From assembly GCA_000564995.1 (NCBI GenBank), contig JDFH01000001.1, positions 1 through 14,100 of the forward strand: DNA of 14,100 bases, read 5' to 3'. Shown here piece after piece: positions 7,074 through 14,022 of the stretch. Source of the DNA: Atopobium sp. ICM42b. Lineage in GTDB: Bacteria; Actinomycetota; Coriobacteriia; Coriobacteriales; Atopobiaceae. Position numbers and translations under genes: made by a program. The notes beneath the pieces were generated by a model that had not been told where the DNA came from, ran no database searches, and saw only the letters and a list, made by a program, of their open reading frames with translations. How positions within the stretch are numbered: the first letter of the stretch is position 1; each line of letters opens with the position of its first letter.

Positions 7074-7105
7074 AAAATCCCAGCACCTTCGGGTGCTGGG
7101 ATTTT
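7074..7105 (+). terminator. Intrinsic terminator of the SDR-kdgT operon
   Basis: AAAATCCCAGCACC (7074-7087), tetraloop TTCG and GGTGCTGGGATTTT (7092-7105) form a perfect 14-bp stem with a UUCG-type loop. The T-run at 7102-7107 provides the U-tract. It starts 22 bases after the kdgT stop. Confidence 0.95.
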
Positions 7106-7224
7106 TTGTGCCTTGCGTGCCGTTGGTTTCTTGTAGAGACGCTCAAAGAAGGTTGATAAACGACTGATAAGTAGGCAGCGGATGCCTCAGATTCTTCGGA
7201 AAACGCTCGAATAAGTCTCCAAGT

Positions 7225-7372
7225 GGTAAAAAATCCGTTTAGTTGGGGTTTTCATTTTTCTGCATACAACGTTTGCCCAGATAAAAGTTTTTAGTGCGGT
7301 AAAAAATCGTCTTAGCTGGGGATAAATCGGCTAATTTTCAATTTTCATCCCCAACTAAACGGGTTTTTTACC
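7225..7372. repeat. 148-bp non-coding element with three copies of a 24-bp repeat
   Basis: Copies lie at 7225-7248 and 7298-7321 (direct) and 7349-7372 (inverted). Each begins GGTAAAAAA and ends TAGTTGGGG or TAGCTGGGG. The outer two differ at one base and form 24-bp terminal inverted repeats; the middle copy matches the others at about 18-19 of 24 positions. Copies 2 and 3 can also pair as one hairpin of about 26 bp, extended by GGGGAT/ATCCCC. No clear target-site duplication is seen. It fills the gap between two convergent terminators. I see no supported gene in 7106-7446. Options are a MITE-like element, a structured RNA or a protein-binding array. Confidence 0.65.
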
Positions 7373-7442
7373 TTTTTAGGCACATAATTTAAAGCTCAAA
7401 AATTATGTATTCATAGGAATGCATTTTATGACCCGATTATGC

Positions 7443-7475
7443 AAAAAAGGGTCAGAACGGAACGTTCTGACCCTT
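7443..7475 (-). terminator. Intrinsic terminator of the AraC-family gene
   Basis: AAGGGTCAGAACG (7447-7459) and CGTTCTGACCCTT (7463-7475) are a perfect 13-bp stem with a 3-base loop. Read on the minus strand it ends in a run of six T (complement of 7443-7448). A smaller hairpin, AAAACCT/AGGTTTT (7487-7493 and 7500-7506), lies between it and the gene. Confidence 0.9.
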
Positions 7476-7543
7476 AACTTTGTGATAAAACCTACGACCA
7501 GGTTTTGCTATAAGTGATTTCTGCAAGTAACCCTAAGCAGCAA

Positions 7544-8353
7544 CTACTTAATCAGGACATTTCCCTCATAGCTGTCATGAACGTCCTGAGGAGTAACGCC
7601 CATGTGCTTCTTATAGAGCCTGCTGAAGTAGAACGGATCATTGTAACCAACCGCCTCGGAAGTCTCTCGCACAGAAAGACCAGATTGAAGTAGCTGTTGA
7701 GCATGATCAAGACGCTTTGCAATAATGAATGTCATTGGGCGAACGCCAAATGTTTGGACAAAATTGTTGGAGAAACGTTGAGTGCTCATTCCGCAACGTT
7801 TAGCCAGGCCAGGGATGGTAATTGGATCTGCAAAGTGGAGCTCAATGTACGTGCGAGCCTCAGCCATGCTCTCCTGAACCTTTTGGCTGTTGGTGAGTAG
7901 GAACATAGACTTGATGAGCTCGGTGCCATTGACAATCTGAGCAACACGATTGTCCAGCGATGGGGTGGTGTTAAGTTTTTCCAGGTCAAGCACCTTATCA
8001 AGAATGCGGTCGAATCCTTGAGGATCAAATGCATAGGCATTGAAGATTGGGCTGGTGACATCGCCCTGAATGCCATCATAGTAGATGTTTACATGGTCAA
8101 ACGAGCGTCCGTAAAGGGTTCGATATGTTACTGTCTGACCTGCAGGAACATGTACAACCGTAGTTCCTTCGCAGACAAATTCATTTCCACCAATAGTAAT
8201 CTCGGCAGCTCCAAAAACAGGAATGATGAAAACAGAATGAGCAAGCGAAAAGGTAACTTGGGAGTCAGCAATCTTCTGTTGGCGGTTGATCGAAAACACA
8301 CTATACGTCTGCCGCGAATAGGTCTCTTTTAGCTCCTGCAGATTAGCCTGCAT
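7544..8353 (-). CDS. AraC-family transcriptional regulator
   Basis: A 269-aa DNA-binding protein of normal family length. Residues about 25-110 look like the N-terminal cupin-like effector domain (HSVFIIPVFGAAEITIGG, then VHVPAGQTVTYR). Residues about 165-262 are the double helix-turn-helix: helix one around IPGLAKRCGMSTQRFSNNF, helix two around VRETSEAVGYNDPFYFSRL, then KKHMGVTPQDV. The ATG at 8353 follows GAGGAGATTCT. It is transcribed toward the SDR-kdgT operon and is its only regulator neighbour, so it may sense a keto-sugar acid and activate that operon through the repeats near 5132. This role is inferred; the family assignment is firm. Confidence 0.92.
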   Translation of the reverse strand: MQANLQELKETYSRQTYSVFSINRQQKIADSQVTFSLAHSVFIIPVFGAAEITIGGNEFVCEGTTVVHVPAGQTVTYRTLYGRSFDHVNIYYDGIQGDVTSPIFNAYAFDPQGFDRILDKVLDLEKLNTTPSLDNRVAQIVNGTELIKSMFLLTNSQKVQESMAEARTYIELHFADPITIPGLAKRCGMSTQRFSNNFVQTFGVRPMTFIIAKRLDHAQQLLQSGLSVRETSEAVGYNDPFYFSRLYKKHMGVTPQDVHDSYEGNVLIK

Positions 8354-8413
8354 AGAATCTCCTCATTTCAAAAGCGCTCTAATGCGCCGAATATTAAAAA
8401 TAACATGGAGAGT

Positions 8414-8441
8414 ATTTTAGCCAGCAGAACCGCGATTGCAA
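8414..8441 (-). promoter_or_regulatory. Candidate promoter of the AraC-family gene
   Basis: On the minus strand, TTGCAA (8436-8441) and TAAAAT (8414-8419) are spaced by 16 bases and lie about 60 bases before the ATG. The match is good, but no other evidence supports it. Confidence 0.4.
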
Positions 8442-8796
8442 CCCCAAAATCAAATAAAATGCCATTTCAGGGGTTAAATTTTGATTAACGAGAAAGACAA
8501 TTGCCTACGTAACTTTTATAGAATGATTTTAAAAAGAACAATTTATGAATAAATTTTGTCCATTCAAATTAAAGATTTTACGTTTTGATTGTTCGCTTTA
8601 AACTGCCGATAAATAGCGTTTTTTGATACCATAAATTAGTTATGCACAAATGGTTTCTTCAGGTTAACTTTAGATACTACAAACTTCTTTGAGATGTCGT
8701 AGCTTTCTTTTAGTTTTCATGAATTCCATTGGTTTTGCAGGTTTTAGGTTTAGGTTTTATTGGCTTCTGTAGAGGTTTCTCGTAGAAGGTTTGTAT
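8442..8796. other. AT-rich divergent intergenic region
   Basis: This gap separates the AraC gene from the insertase-fusion gene. I find no convincing ORF or terminator. AACCCC (8440-8445) and GGGGTT (8472-8477) are a loose inverted repeat flanked by AATCAAA/TTTGATT. At 8741-8757 there is a short run of TTTAGG-like units. CGAGAAACC (complement of 8774-8782) is a partial copy of the GGCGAGAAACCC motif. AGAAGGT at 8784-8790 is the ribosome site of the next gene. The promoter of that gene is not clear. Confidence 0.5.
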
Positions 8797-10815
8797 ATGG
8801 AGCAGCTTGCACACGTTTTTTCACTTATCGTTCAGCCCGCATACGACTTGACCGGCAGTTGGTGGGCGGCAATCTTCCTTTTTACTCTTGCGACTAAAAT
8901 CATCCTGATGCCCCTGGCACTTTGGACGCAACAAAATTCTATTGTTATGGTGCGCCTTATGCCCGAGACCTTCCGCTTAAAGACTCGCTACTTCGGCGAC
9001 AGGGAGACCATCGAGGAGCGCTCCAACGAGCTCAACAAAAAGGCAGGCTATCACCCGCTATTGAGTCTTATTCCTCTGGCAATCCAGGTAGTCATCCTGT
9101 TCGGCCTAGTTGACGTTATCCATGGCATCACCGATTCTGGTGCGCCTGGCACAGAGTTTTTGGGCATGACCCCAATCATCGATGGCGGTATCACCTGGAT
9201 TATGCCACTGGCAGCAGCTTTGTCCTCGGTTGCTCTTGGTCTTGCTTCCAACAAGCTGAATCCGCTTCAGCGCGAGCAGTCTCGTGCAGAGAAGAACACC
9301 ACAAACGGCCTTTCTATTGCAATGTCGCTGGTACTTGCAGTCTACGTTGTCTGTGGCATGGCATTCTATTGGGTTTGCTCAAACCTTCTCTCAATCCTGG
9401 TCCAAATTGTCTGCAACATCATCATCGACCCTCGTAAGCAGGTTGATTACGACGATCTCAATGCTGCTCGCGACGAGTTTGAGGCAATGGACGCAGCAAC
9501 CAAGTCCACTCACAAGTGGTTCCAGCGCGATCCTCATGCCGCTCGCGAAAAAGAGGACTACAAGCGCTTCTTTGACACCATCGGCAAGCACCTGGTCTTT
9601 TACTCCGAATCAAGCGGTTTCTACAAGTACTTCCAGGGCGCCATCGAGTGGCTGCTGGCAAACTCTGACATTCGTATCCACTATGTCACCTCTGACCCTA
9701 ACGACCAGGTCTTTGAACTGGCAAAACAGCAGCCTCGCCTGATTCCGTATTACTTGGGTCAGCGTCGCCTTATCACGCTTTTCATGAAGCTCGACGCTGA
9801 TGTTGTGGTAACTTCCCTCGGCGACCTGGAGAGCTCCTACATGAAGCGCTCCTACGTGCGCAAAGACGCTGAATACATGTATATGTGCCACCATATGACC
9901 TCCATGACGGTCACCTCAACGCGCAACGAGTACACCTACTACGACGACGTCCTCTGCGTTGGCCCTCACCAGCAGCACGATCTTGAGCTGGTCGAGAAGT
10001 ACTACGGTACGCCATCCAAGAGAAAGCCTGCTATTGGCTACGATCTTCTCGATAGGTCAATCAAAAACTACCAGAAGCAGAATCTGGGCCAGCGCAAACC
10101 TGGCGAGAAACCCCTGTTGCTGATTGGTCCTTCGTGGCAGTATGACAACTTGATGGACAGCTGCCTTGACGGCCTGCTTGAGCAGCTCATGGGCCGCGGC
10201 TGGCGCATTGTGGTCCGCCCACACCCAGAGTATTTGAAGCGCTATCCTGCCCGCATGGAGGAGATTCTTGCTCGCTACGCTGACGCGGACCCAGAGGAGC
10301 TCTCCTTTGAGACCGACTTCAGCTCCAATACTTCGGTTCTGTCGGCTGACCTGCTGTTTACTGACTGGTCGAGTGTTGCTGAGGAGTTCTCGTTTACCAC
10401 GCTCAAACCGTCGGTCTTCATTGACACTGCAATGAAGGAGAACAACCCCGATTGGAGCAAGATTCACACAGATCCCTGTGACATTACGCTTAGAAACGAG
10501 ATTGGCCGCAGCTTTGATCCTAAGGACCTCTCGGGCCTGGGTGACGCGGTTGCGCAGATGCTTGAAGAGACCGACAGCTGGTCGCACAAGATTGAAGAGA
10601 TTCGTAACAACATGATCTTTAACCTCGGTCATGGTGGAGAAGCCGCAGGTAAGTTCATCCTTGAGCGCGTTTTGGCGCACCAGGAGGGAACCGCGGACGC
10701 TGATGTTGAGAAGACCGATGACGCAGCAGCCGATGTCGATACTGCTACAACCGAGGGCAACGCCAATGCCGCAAGCAACGGCAACGCCGAGAAGGACAGT
10801 GATTTCCGTGCGTAA
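8797..10815 (+). CDS. YidC/Oxa1-like insertase fused to a CDP-glycerol glycerophosphotransferase (TagB/TagF-like) domain
   Basis: A 672-aa two-domain protein. Residues about 1-215 resemble the YidC/Oxa1 core: five hydrophobic segments, TLATKIILMPL with Lys34 where the groove arginine usually sits, and YHPLLSLIPLAIQVVILFGL. Residues about 250-640 resemble TagB/TagF enzymes, which move glycerol phosphate from CDP-glycerol to wall polymers. They carry RPHPE (474-478, candidate catalytic His476) and TDWSS (522-526) followed by a KPSVFI segment. The last about 40 residues are a low-complexity D/A/N tail. ATG 8797 follows AGAAGGT at 6 bases; a TTG at 8791 is less likely. The next gene overlaps the stop by 8 bases. 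It may anchor polymer synthesis at the membrane. Whether the first half still inserts proteins is unknown. Codons for GEKP carry the GGCGAGAAACCC motif. Confidence 0.85.
   Translation: MEQLAHVFSLIVQPAYDLTGSWWAAIFLFTLATKIILMPLALWTQQNSIVMVRLMPETFRLKTRYFGDRETIEERSNELNKKAGYHPLLSLIPLAIQVVILFGLVDVIHGITDSGAPGTEFLGMTPIIDGGITWIMPLAAALSSVALGLASNKLNPLQREQSRAEKNTTNGLSIAMSLVLAVYVVCGMAFYWVCSNLLSILVQIVCNIIIDPRKQVDYDDLNAARDEFEAMDAATKSTHKWFQRDPHAAREKEDYKRFFDTIGKHLVFYSESSGFYKYFQGAIEWLLANSDIRIHYVTSDPNDQVFELAKQQPRLIPYYLGQRRLITLFMKLDADVVVTSLGDLESSYMKRSYVRKDAEYMYMCHHMTSMTVTSTRNEYTYYDDVLCVGPHQQHDLELVEKYYGTPSKRKPAIGYDLLDRSIKNYQKQNLGQRKPGEKPLLLIGPSWQYDNLMDSCLDGLLEQLMGRGWRIVVRPHPEYLKRYPARMEEILARYADADPEELSFETDFSSNTSVLSADLLFTDWSSVAEEFSFTTLKPSVFIDTAMKENNPDWSKIHTDPCDITLRNEIGRSFDPKDLSGLGDAVAQMLEETDSWSHKIEEIRNNMIFNLGHGGEAAGKFILERVLAHQEGTADADVEKTDDAAADVDTATTEGNANAASNGNAEKDSDFRA
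10102..10113 (+). repeat. GGCGAGAAACCC motif inside the insertase-TagF gene
   Basis: An exact 12-mer on the sense strand, reading G-E-K-P in a linker before the glycosyltransferase-like half (PGEKPLLL). It shares the extra upstream bases CCT with the copy at 12986. Confidence 0.7.
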
Positions 10816-12964
10816 AACGGCCACTTTACTTGCGAAGACAACAGCCAGCGCCGCTGCTCACAAGACACGTGCACTTCTTGTGCATGCTGCATTGTATGTT
10901 GTAGCGTTGACTCTAGTTTGGTGGGCACTTCTACCAGCAACAGCTCAGGCTTACGTTGACCCGTCAGTTATGACCTACACCATCCAGGCACTGGCAGCAG
11001 TTGTAGTTGCGCTCTCAGCAGTGCTCGGCGTTGCGTTTAGGCGTTCCCGTAAAGTACTGTTCCGTCTGCTTAAGATTGACGAGAATGCAAACAAGATTGT
11101 CGAAGGCAAAGTACACAAAGTTGACATCAAAGGTGCTGAAGCTGCAAACGCTCAGATGAAAGAAATCCTTGCAGCAGAAGCAATTCGTCTCAAAGAACAA
11201 AAAGAAGGCACCCTCAAACCTAAAGGTCGTGTTGGTGTTGCATTTCTTGTTTCTTTCTTCACTGTCTTTACTATCTTGGTCGTAGCTCCACTTGAGCTGG
11301 TAGCAAGCAATGCGCGAGACCTTTCTTTCAACCTCAACGATGTTGCAGGTCCCGTTATTATTGCTGGCCTTATCATTACGATCATTCTTACAGTATTTCT
11401 ATCGCTCCTGCGCAAGCGCGCGTTTAACGTTGCCGTTGCGTTTATAGGAGCCATTGGTGTGGCGTCATACGTCCAGGCAGTATTCTTGAACGGTGGTATG
11501 CCACTTGCCGACGGACATGCAGTTATTTGGTCAGATTTTACAACTCAAATGATTGTCTCTGGCCTCATTTGGCTAGCAATCATTGCAGCTGCAGTGGTCT
11601 TCTCGCTCCTAAAAGCACGTCAGCTCCGAACGGGCCTTTTGGTAACCGCAACCGCTCTTATCATTGTCCAGACAGTGGGCGTTGCAAGTCTGTGGGGACC
11701 AGCAATTGCAGCGTCGATAGATGCTCATGCCGAACACCAGCAGGTTATCGCAACGCGCGAGGGCCTCTACAGCGTTTCCTCCAAGAAGAACGTCGTGGTG
11801 TTTGTCCTGGACACTACCGATACTGCCTTTGTCCAGAAGCTTTACGATGAGTATCCAGAGACATTTGCGCCTCTTACCGGCTTTACCTGGTACAGAAATT
11901 CCGTCGGTTCCATGATTCCAACGCGCTACGGTGTTCCATCGCTGCTCTTTGGCTCTCGTCCTCAGCCTGGCGAGAATTTCAACGATTTTGTCTACAACTG
12001 GGCACAAAGCGATCAGTACCTCAAGGATATTCAGAATGCTGGATATCAAGCAGGTTTGTATACAGATCAGTTGAACTACTCTCACTACAGAGACACTGCG
12101 CAGAAGTATTCCATCAACTACCATGAGCCTCGTGGTCGTGGTATAGATAACCAGCTAGACGTGCTAGGTGCGCTGCGCATTCTCTACAAGACGGCATTCT
12201 GTAGGGACATGCCTTGGGTATTTAAACCTCGATTCTGGTATTACACCGAGGATCTCAATATGCGTATGCGCAGACCAGTCAATATGGACGAGGTTGATCT
12301 TTCTTCTCAGCCTTTCACCGAGGATGACCTCAAGTATTACCAGGAACTTCAACACTACGGCCTCTCGATTGACGACAGCGCTGGCCAGAAGGGCTCGTTC
12401 CGCTTTATCCACCTTTTTGGTTCACACCCACCTTATACGCTTGATCGTAACGTTGAGCCTACCAGCGATCCAAGCAAGCAAAACGTTGAAGAGCAGACTA
12501 TTGGCGCGTATAGGATTGTTGCGCAGTATATCGCTGAGCTTAAGCGTCTTGGCGTGTATGAAAACACGTCGTTTATCATTACTGCAGATCACGGTGACTG
12601 GTACTTGACTAATACTGACATTCAGCAGCCTTCTGCTCCAGTTATTATGTACAAACCAGCTGGTCAGACCGCTGAAGAAGCGGCTCAGCCTATGCAGATT
12701 TCTGACGCACCTGTCTGGCACTACGACATCTTGGCGCAGACGCTGAAGGACATGGGCGTTGACCAGCAGACGCTTTCTAACTACACCACGCCGCTTGACG
12801 AGTCCTATGAGGGTGAGAATCGTCCTCGTTACTACATTGAGACCATTTCAAATGGTAAGCAAGATATCTTTGTCAGGGAGTTTGTCATCAACGGTGATGC
12901 CAATGACATGAAGAATTGGAGCCTCACGGGCAACGAATGGCCTGTTGAGCCATGGCATGACTAA
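10808..12964 (+). CDS. Membrane-bound sulfatase / LtaS-superfamily phosphotransferase-like protein
   Basis: A 718-aa protein. The frame is open from 10631, but GTG 10808 (VRKTATLL) is chosen: it overlaps the previous stop by 8 bases and places a hydrophobic segment near the N-terminus. Residues about 20-75 hold two helices around AYVDPSVMTYTIQ; a charged stretch (about 80-140) and about four to five more helices (to about 320) follow. The outer catalytic domain (about 325-640) has alkaline-phosphatase-superfamily metal sites: Asp335 (VLDTTD), candidate nucleophile Thr372 (IPTRYG), His540 (GSHPPY) and Asp594-His595 (ADHGD). A threonine rather than Cys/Ser favours a phosphotransferase of LtaS/MdoB type over a true sulfatase. 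Coupling to the TagF-like fusion suggests work on the same glycerophosphate-type surface polymer. Confidence 0.85.
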   Translation: MRKTATLLAKTTASAAAHKTRALLVHAALYVVALTLVWWALLPATAQAYVDPSVMTYTIQALAAVVVALSAVLGVAFRRSRKVLFRLLKIDENANKIVEGKVHKVDIKGAEAANAQMKEILAAEAIRLKEQKEGTLKPKGRVGVAFLVSFFTVFTILVVAPLELVASNARDLSFNLNDVAGPVIIAGLIITIILTVFLSLLRKRAFNVAVAFIGAIGVASYVQAVFLNGGMPLADGHAVIWSDFTTQMIVSGLIWLAIIAAAVVFSLLKARQLRTGLLVTATALIIVQTVGVASLWGPAIAASIDAHAEHQQVIATREGLYSVSSKKNVVVFVLDTTDTAFVQKLYDEYPETFAPLTGFTWYRNSVGSMIPTRYGVPSLLFGSRPQPGENFNDFVYNWAQSDQYLKDIQNAGYQAGLYTDQLNYSHYRDTAQKYSINYHEPRGRGIDNQLDVLGALRILYKTAFCRDMPWVFKPRFWYYTEDLNMRMRRPVNMDEVDLSSQPFTEDDLKYYQELQHYGLSIDDSAGQKGSFRFIHLFGSHPPYTLDRNVEPTSDPSKQNVEEQTIGAYRIVAQYIAELKRLGVYENTSFIITADHGDWYLTNTDIQQPSAPVIMYKPAGQTAEEAAQPMQISDAPVWHYDILAQTLKDMGVDQQTLSNYTTPLDESYEGENRPRYYIETISNGKQDIFVREFVINGDANDMKNWSLTGNEWPVEPWHD

Positions 12965-12974
12965 GCTGGGTGCT

Positions 12975-13376
12975 TTGACGCGCCTGGCGAGAAACCCGGC
13001 GTGCCCACTGCCGTATTTCTTTAACTCCGATGGATCAATGGCTACCGGTCGACCGTAGCGGGGAGGCTCTTGGTATTACTTAAGCTCAAGCGGAATAATG
13101 CAAACAGGATGGCTCAATAGTTCCGGTCATACCTTCTACCTTAACCAAGATGGTTCAATGCGTACTGGCTGGCTCTCTTACGGAGGCAGCAGCTACTATC
13201 TACGCTATGACAATAATCAGCCTGTTTCAGGAGGTCCTACCGGCTCTATGATTTACTCGCAAAAAGCTCGCATTGGTGGTGTTATCTACGAATTTAATGC
13301 AAGGGGTGAAGCGCATAAAGCACTACCAGGAAACATTGTTCCTAAAGCATATAAGCCACTAGTTGAGGCTGCGTGA
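12975..13376 (+). pseudogene. Broken gene with cell-wall-binding (choline/glucan-binding-like) repeats
   Basis: One frame carries PYFFNSDGSMATG, then an in-frame TAG (13056-13058), then GSWYYLSSSGIMQTGW, HTFYLNQDGSMRTGW and a last partial unit. These are consecutive units of the aromatic, glycine-rich cell-wall-binding repeat (CW_binding/choline-binding type). At 13050-13067 the repeat pattern is lost, and TGW-type codons can be recovered by one missing and one extra base, which suggests paired indels around the stop. There is no signal peptide or catalytic domain upstream. The longest intact piece (ATG 13098, 92 aa) has only a weak ribosome site. I read it as a truncated remnant of a surface protein gene, though the 92-aa piece could still be made. 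Its TGA overlaps the ATG of the next gene. Confidence 0.6.
12986..12997 (+). repeat. GGCGAGAAACCC motif at the junction before the broken gene
   Basis: An exact 12-mer 22 bases after the stop of the LtaS-like gene, at the point where recognisable repeat-protein coding begins to fade. Confidence 0.7.
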
Positions 13377-14017
13377 TGACTATGAACAAGAAACATAAAT
13401 GGCTGCCTCTAAAGATTATCTCTATAGTTCTGTTTCTTATGGCCACTGTCTTTCTCTTGTGGAATGCATTTGCTACGCCCTACCCATGGGCAATTGACTC
13501 ACTTCAGCAAAAAGCGGTAGAGCGGGCCACACAAGAAGCTATCAATACCGCCAGGCAAGAAGGAGACGGCGGAAAGCCTTACCTCAAAGACATCGACTAT
13601 ATGAAGCTCACGCTTGGCAGTTGCTATATAGGAGTAAAACCAGAAACCCGGAACAACCTTATTTGGGAGATTCGATATAGAGATAAACCTGTGGGATATG
13701 TCATGCAAGAGCTCGGAACTTTAAGGTTCTCCGCTCTTGCCGGCAATTACGAGTCCTTCAAACTCGTGGATTTGGAGGAAATTTCTCTTGACGACTACAA
13801 GGAAGTAAGAGACGGCTCTGTAGAACTTGGACCTTTTGAATGGAAACTTCCCTTCGGTTGGGTAACGGTTGATGGACACAAAGCGTACCGACAAATCAAC
13901 GGCTACCTTTTTTCACATGGGCTAGCAATAGTTGATGACTACTATTATGAGTTCGATGAGAATGGATATCTCATAAAAGCGATAGGTCCGGCACTGGATT
14001 CAGAAACCGAAAATTAA
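13376..14017 (+). CDS. Membrane-anchored extracytoplasmic protein, 213 aa, unknown function
   Basis: The ATG at 13376 overlaps the previous TGA (ATGA); a second ATG lies at 13382, and GAGG (13364-13367) is a fair ribosome site. After a basic start (NKKHKW) one hydrophobic helix (about residues 12-32) acts as signal-anchor, and the rest is soluble and presumably outside. The outer part has alternating charged and aromatic stretches (LIWEIRYRDKPVGYVMQELG, then YYYEFDENGYLIKAIG). The last piece resembles a single beta-hairpin repeat of cell-surface proteins. No family is recognised. It closes the surface-polymer cluster and precedes the hairpin at 14046, so a cell-envelope role is likely but unproven. 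Confidence 0.8.
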   Translation: MTMNKKHKWLPLKIISIVLFLMATVFLLWNAFATPYPWAIDSLQQKAVERATQEAINTARQEGDGGKPYLKDIDYMKLTLGSCYIGVKPETRNNLIWEIRYRDKPVGYVMQELGTLRFSALAGNYESFKLVDLEEISLDDYKEVRDGSVELGPFEWKLPFGWVTVDGHKAYRQINGYLFSHGLAIVDDYYYEFDENGYLIKAIGPALDSETEN

Positions 14018-14022
14018 GTGAT

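Noticed and set aside
7225..7372. Possible small CRISPR array
   Set aside because: There are only three copies, one inverted, with unequal spacing (49 and 27 bases between copies) and no cas gene. This is not a CRISPR layout.
8741..8757. Telomere-like TTTAGG run
   Set aside because: Only two to three imperfect units, easily produced in an AT-rich leader.
10631..10807. Longer N-terminus for the LtaS-like protein
   Set aside because: The extension overlaps the tail of the preceding gene, is low-complexity and has no membrane or signal character. The GTG at 10808 fits an 8-bp coupling overlap.
10057..10824. 255-codon open frame on the minus strand opposite the insertase-TagF gene
   Set aside because: It has no convincing ribosome site or recognisable domain and is fully explained by the conserved plus-strand gene.
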